The position numbers were made by a program, and so were the translations under genes. The notes below the pieces were generated by a model. That model was not told the DNA's origin, searched no databases, and saw only the letters and a list, made by a program, of their open reading frames with translations. From Paraburkholderia solitsugae (GTDB lineage: Bacteria > Pseudomonadota > Gammaproteobacteria > Burkholderiales > Burkholderiaceae), in assembly GCF_013177695.1 (NCBI RefSeq), contig NZ_WOEY01000166.1:1-64000 (forward strand): a DNA stretch of 64,000 nucleotides. The letters are read 5' to 3'. Shown here in pieces: positions 62,498-64,000 of the stretch. Position 1 is the stretch's first letter; the number at the start of each line of letters is the position of its first letter.

Positions 62498-62719
62498 GTG
62501 GCGACGTACGCTTGACTAGGCCGATTCGGGCGTTGCGCCTATAGGCAGATTGCGAGAAAGCATCCGTGTCTGTTCACCTTCGCGGACCGCGTTCTGGCGG
62601 AGCAAAGACGGGCGGCCAGTTACCCGCCAGCCCCGCCTTTGCCCCGTTTTGTAGTCACGTGTCGCTAGCACGGACCACATCTACATCATAGTCACTGCGC
62701 CGGCGTGCGGCGGAGATTT

Positions 62720-63013
62720 TCACCGGCGGCGCAGCGCATCAGCCGCCGGCGTCTGGCGTCCGCTGCGAGATGCCAGGATCTGCCGGATCGCTGCCAGCGA
62801 CTGCTCGGCCGTCGCACTCGCAACGCGCCGGCACGGTGCGGTGAACTGCGGCACCGTCACGCCAAGCATTCGGCACACCGTGGACAGGTACGGCTTAGCC
62901 GGACCCATGTACCGCTGCGCCGCGGCCTCGATCGCTGCATCGCCGACCTGCCCGCGCAGCCACGCGAGCGTGCGACGATCCCGTTCATTCTGTACGCGCA
63001 CCAGATGCTCCAT
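62720..63013 (-). CDS. Small SOS-type protein of unknown function
   Basis: A 97-residue protein: MEHLVRVQNERDRRTLAWLR followed by GQVGDAAIEAAAQRYMG and an arginine-rich end. It has no signal peptide and no recognised domain. The ATG at 63013 has GGAGG six bases upstream; an in-frame ATG at 63043 abuts a LexA box and has no such site. The promoter and LexA box immediately before it mark it as a damage-inducible gene. Confidence 0.75.
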   Translation of the reverse strand: MEHLVRVQNERDRRTLAWLRGQVGDAAIEAAAQRYMGPAKPYLSTVCRMLGVTVPQFTAPCRRVASATAEQSLAAIRQILASRSGRQTPAADALRRR

Positions 63014-63044
63014 GACGCCCTCCGGAACTGTATATGCAACCATA

Positions 63045-63078
63045 CTGTATATATATACAGGTTTTCGGGGATTTTCAA
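63045..63078 (-). promoter_or_regulatory. LexA (SOS) box within a sigma-70 promoter
   Basis: CTGTATATATATACAG (63045-63060) is a perfect LexA operator. It covers the -10 of TTGAAA (63078-63073), 17 bases, TATATA (63055-63050) on the minus strand, 32 bases before the chosen start. LexA binding would block the promoter. Confidence 0.85.
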
Positions 63079-63178
63079 GAACAATGATCACGCGCAAGGA
63101 CCGATCCGGGCGATCGCCTACCGGCTGCGGCGGGGTGCCGGTCGCGTGAGATGGCGTGATGACGAAGTCTCAATCGCT

Positions 63179-64000
63179 CTATACCCGGCGACCTTCGATC
63201 GGATATCCCGGATCCGTGTAGCCCGGGGTCGATGCGTGGCCGGGAGGCACCAGACTGTCTACGAACTTCTCGTCTTCGGGTCCCAGTTGCACGTTGAGCG
63301 CTTGAACGTAGCTGTCCCAATGAGCCTCTGTGCGAGGACCGGCGATCGTCGAGCTGACCAGTTTGTTCTTGAGCACCCACGCCAAGGCGAAGGCGATCGA
63401 AGTCGTACCGCGTGCCTCGGCGTGGGCGGCAACTTGTTGCGCGATCGCCAGCGACTCAGGCCGCCATTCCGTTTGCTGGATGCGTTTGTCGCCGCGCCCT
63501 GCGCGCGAATCCGGCGGCGGCGCACCATCCAGCGCATATTTGCCGGTCAGTACACCGCGAGCCAGCGGGCTATAAGGCACGACGCCGATGCCGTAGTGCG
63601 CGGCCGCGGGCAATTGCTCGACCTCGGCGGTACGATCCACCATGTTGTAGAGCGGCTCGCTTGCAACCGGCCGATCGATGCCGAGTTGGTCAGCAAGACG
63701 CACGATTTCGGCGATGCGCCACCCGCGGAAGTTGGACATGCCGAAGTAACGAACCTTACCCTGGCGAATCAGGTCGCCAATCGCGCGGACACCTTCTTCA
63801 AGCGGTGCATCGAGCAGCGCGCGATGGAAGTAGAGGATGTCGATGTAGTCCGTGCCCAGGCGCTTGAGGCTGGCTTCGACTGACTGGATGATCCACTTGC
63901 GCGACTGGCCTTGTTCGTTCGGACCCTGAGTCGTCGGATAGCCAAACTTCGTGGCGATCACCCAGCTGTCGCGCCGCTCGGCAATCGCGCGGCCGACGAT
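63179..64000 (-). CDS. Aldo/keto reductase (partial, runs off the right edge)
   Basis: The C-terminal 273 residues of an aldo/keto reductase; the frame stays open to the window end, so the N-terminus lies outside. Features are DYIDILYFHRALLDAPLEEGVRAIGDLIRQGKVRYFGMSNF, GVVPYSPLARGVLTGKY, and VSSTIAGPRTEAHWDSYVQALNVQL. Such enzymes use NADPH to reduce carbonyls. The catalytic Tyr is not in the window. Confidence 0.92.
   Translation of the reverse strand: MVGRAIAERRDSWVIATKFGYPTTQGPNEQGQSRKWIIQSVEASLKRLGTDYIDILYFHRALLDAPLEEGVRAIGDLIRQGKVRYFGMSNFRGWRIAEIVRLADQLGIDRPVASEPLYNMVDRTAEVEQLPAAAHYGIGVVPYSPLARGVLTGKYALDGAPPPDSRAGRGDKRIQQTEWRPESLAIAQQVAAHAEARGTTSIAFALAWVLKNKLVSSTIAGPRTEAHWDSYVQALNVQLGPEDEKFVDSLVPPGHASTPGYTDPGYPIEGRRV

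Overview
The window looks like a high-GC chromosome segment of a beta-proteobacterium of the Paraburkholderia/Burkholderia type. The reasons are the flagellar gene set, a 2,2-dialkylglycine decarboxylase almost identical to the one known from Burkholderia cepacia, the intergenic repeat families, and the many catabolic genes with LysR, TetR and MarR regulators. No rRNA, tRNA, CRISPR array or intact insertion sequence was seen.

Layout. Positions 1-8717 hold aerobic cobalamin synthesis. A leftward cobA-cobE pair and a rightward cobW-cobN-chelatase operon diverge from a 0.9 kb region with two back-to-back cobalamin riboswitches. The accessory chelatase gene is split into an AAA+ ORF and a VWA ORF joined by a perfect -1 slippery heptamer, so both subunits probably come from one gene by programmed frameshifting. 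Positions 8759-23880 are flagellar: a PilZ/YcgR protein, a long inverted-repeat element, fliLMNOPQR rightward, then flgL, flgK, a second YcgR-type brake protein, flgJ, flgI, flgH and flgG leftward. The flg operon stops abruptly at flgG beside a triplicated 50-bp palindromic repeat; flgB-F are not adjacent.

Positions 24130-46700 are a mosaic of small accessory units, several with a regulator diverging from its likely target across a visible operator: an Old Yellow Enzyme with a LysR; a TetR with two operators and an unknown protein; dgdA with dgdR; and a quinone-oxidoreductase-like MDR with a LysR and a perfect 18-bp palindrome. Also here are a mechanosensitive channel, acetyltransferases, cupins, a broken TonB-dependent receptor followed by a ModA-like protein behind a ModE-type operator, and an MFS exporter followed by a 31-residue ORF.

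Positions 46705-55143 form a leftward operon for CoA-dependent aerobic degradation of 2-aminobenzoate (or a close analogue): CoA ligase, fused flavin monooxygenase/reductase, SDR, MarR regulator, enoyl-CoA hydratase, acyl-CoA dehydrogenase, thioesterase and RidA. Positions 55424-59376 hold a LysR, a type-B carboxylesterase and a porin, probably a uptake-and-hydrolysis unit. The right end has small stress-type or exported proteins, two SDR genes, an orphan small gene under a perfect LexA box, and an aldo/keto reductase cut by the window edge.
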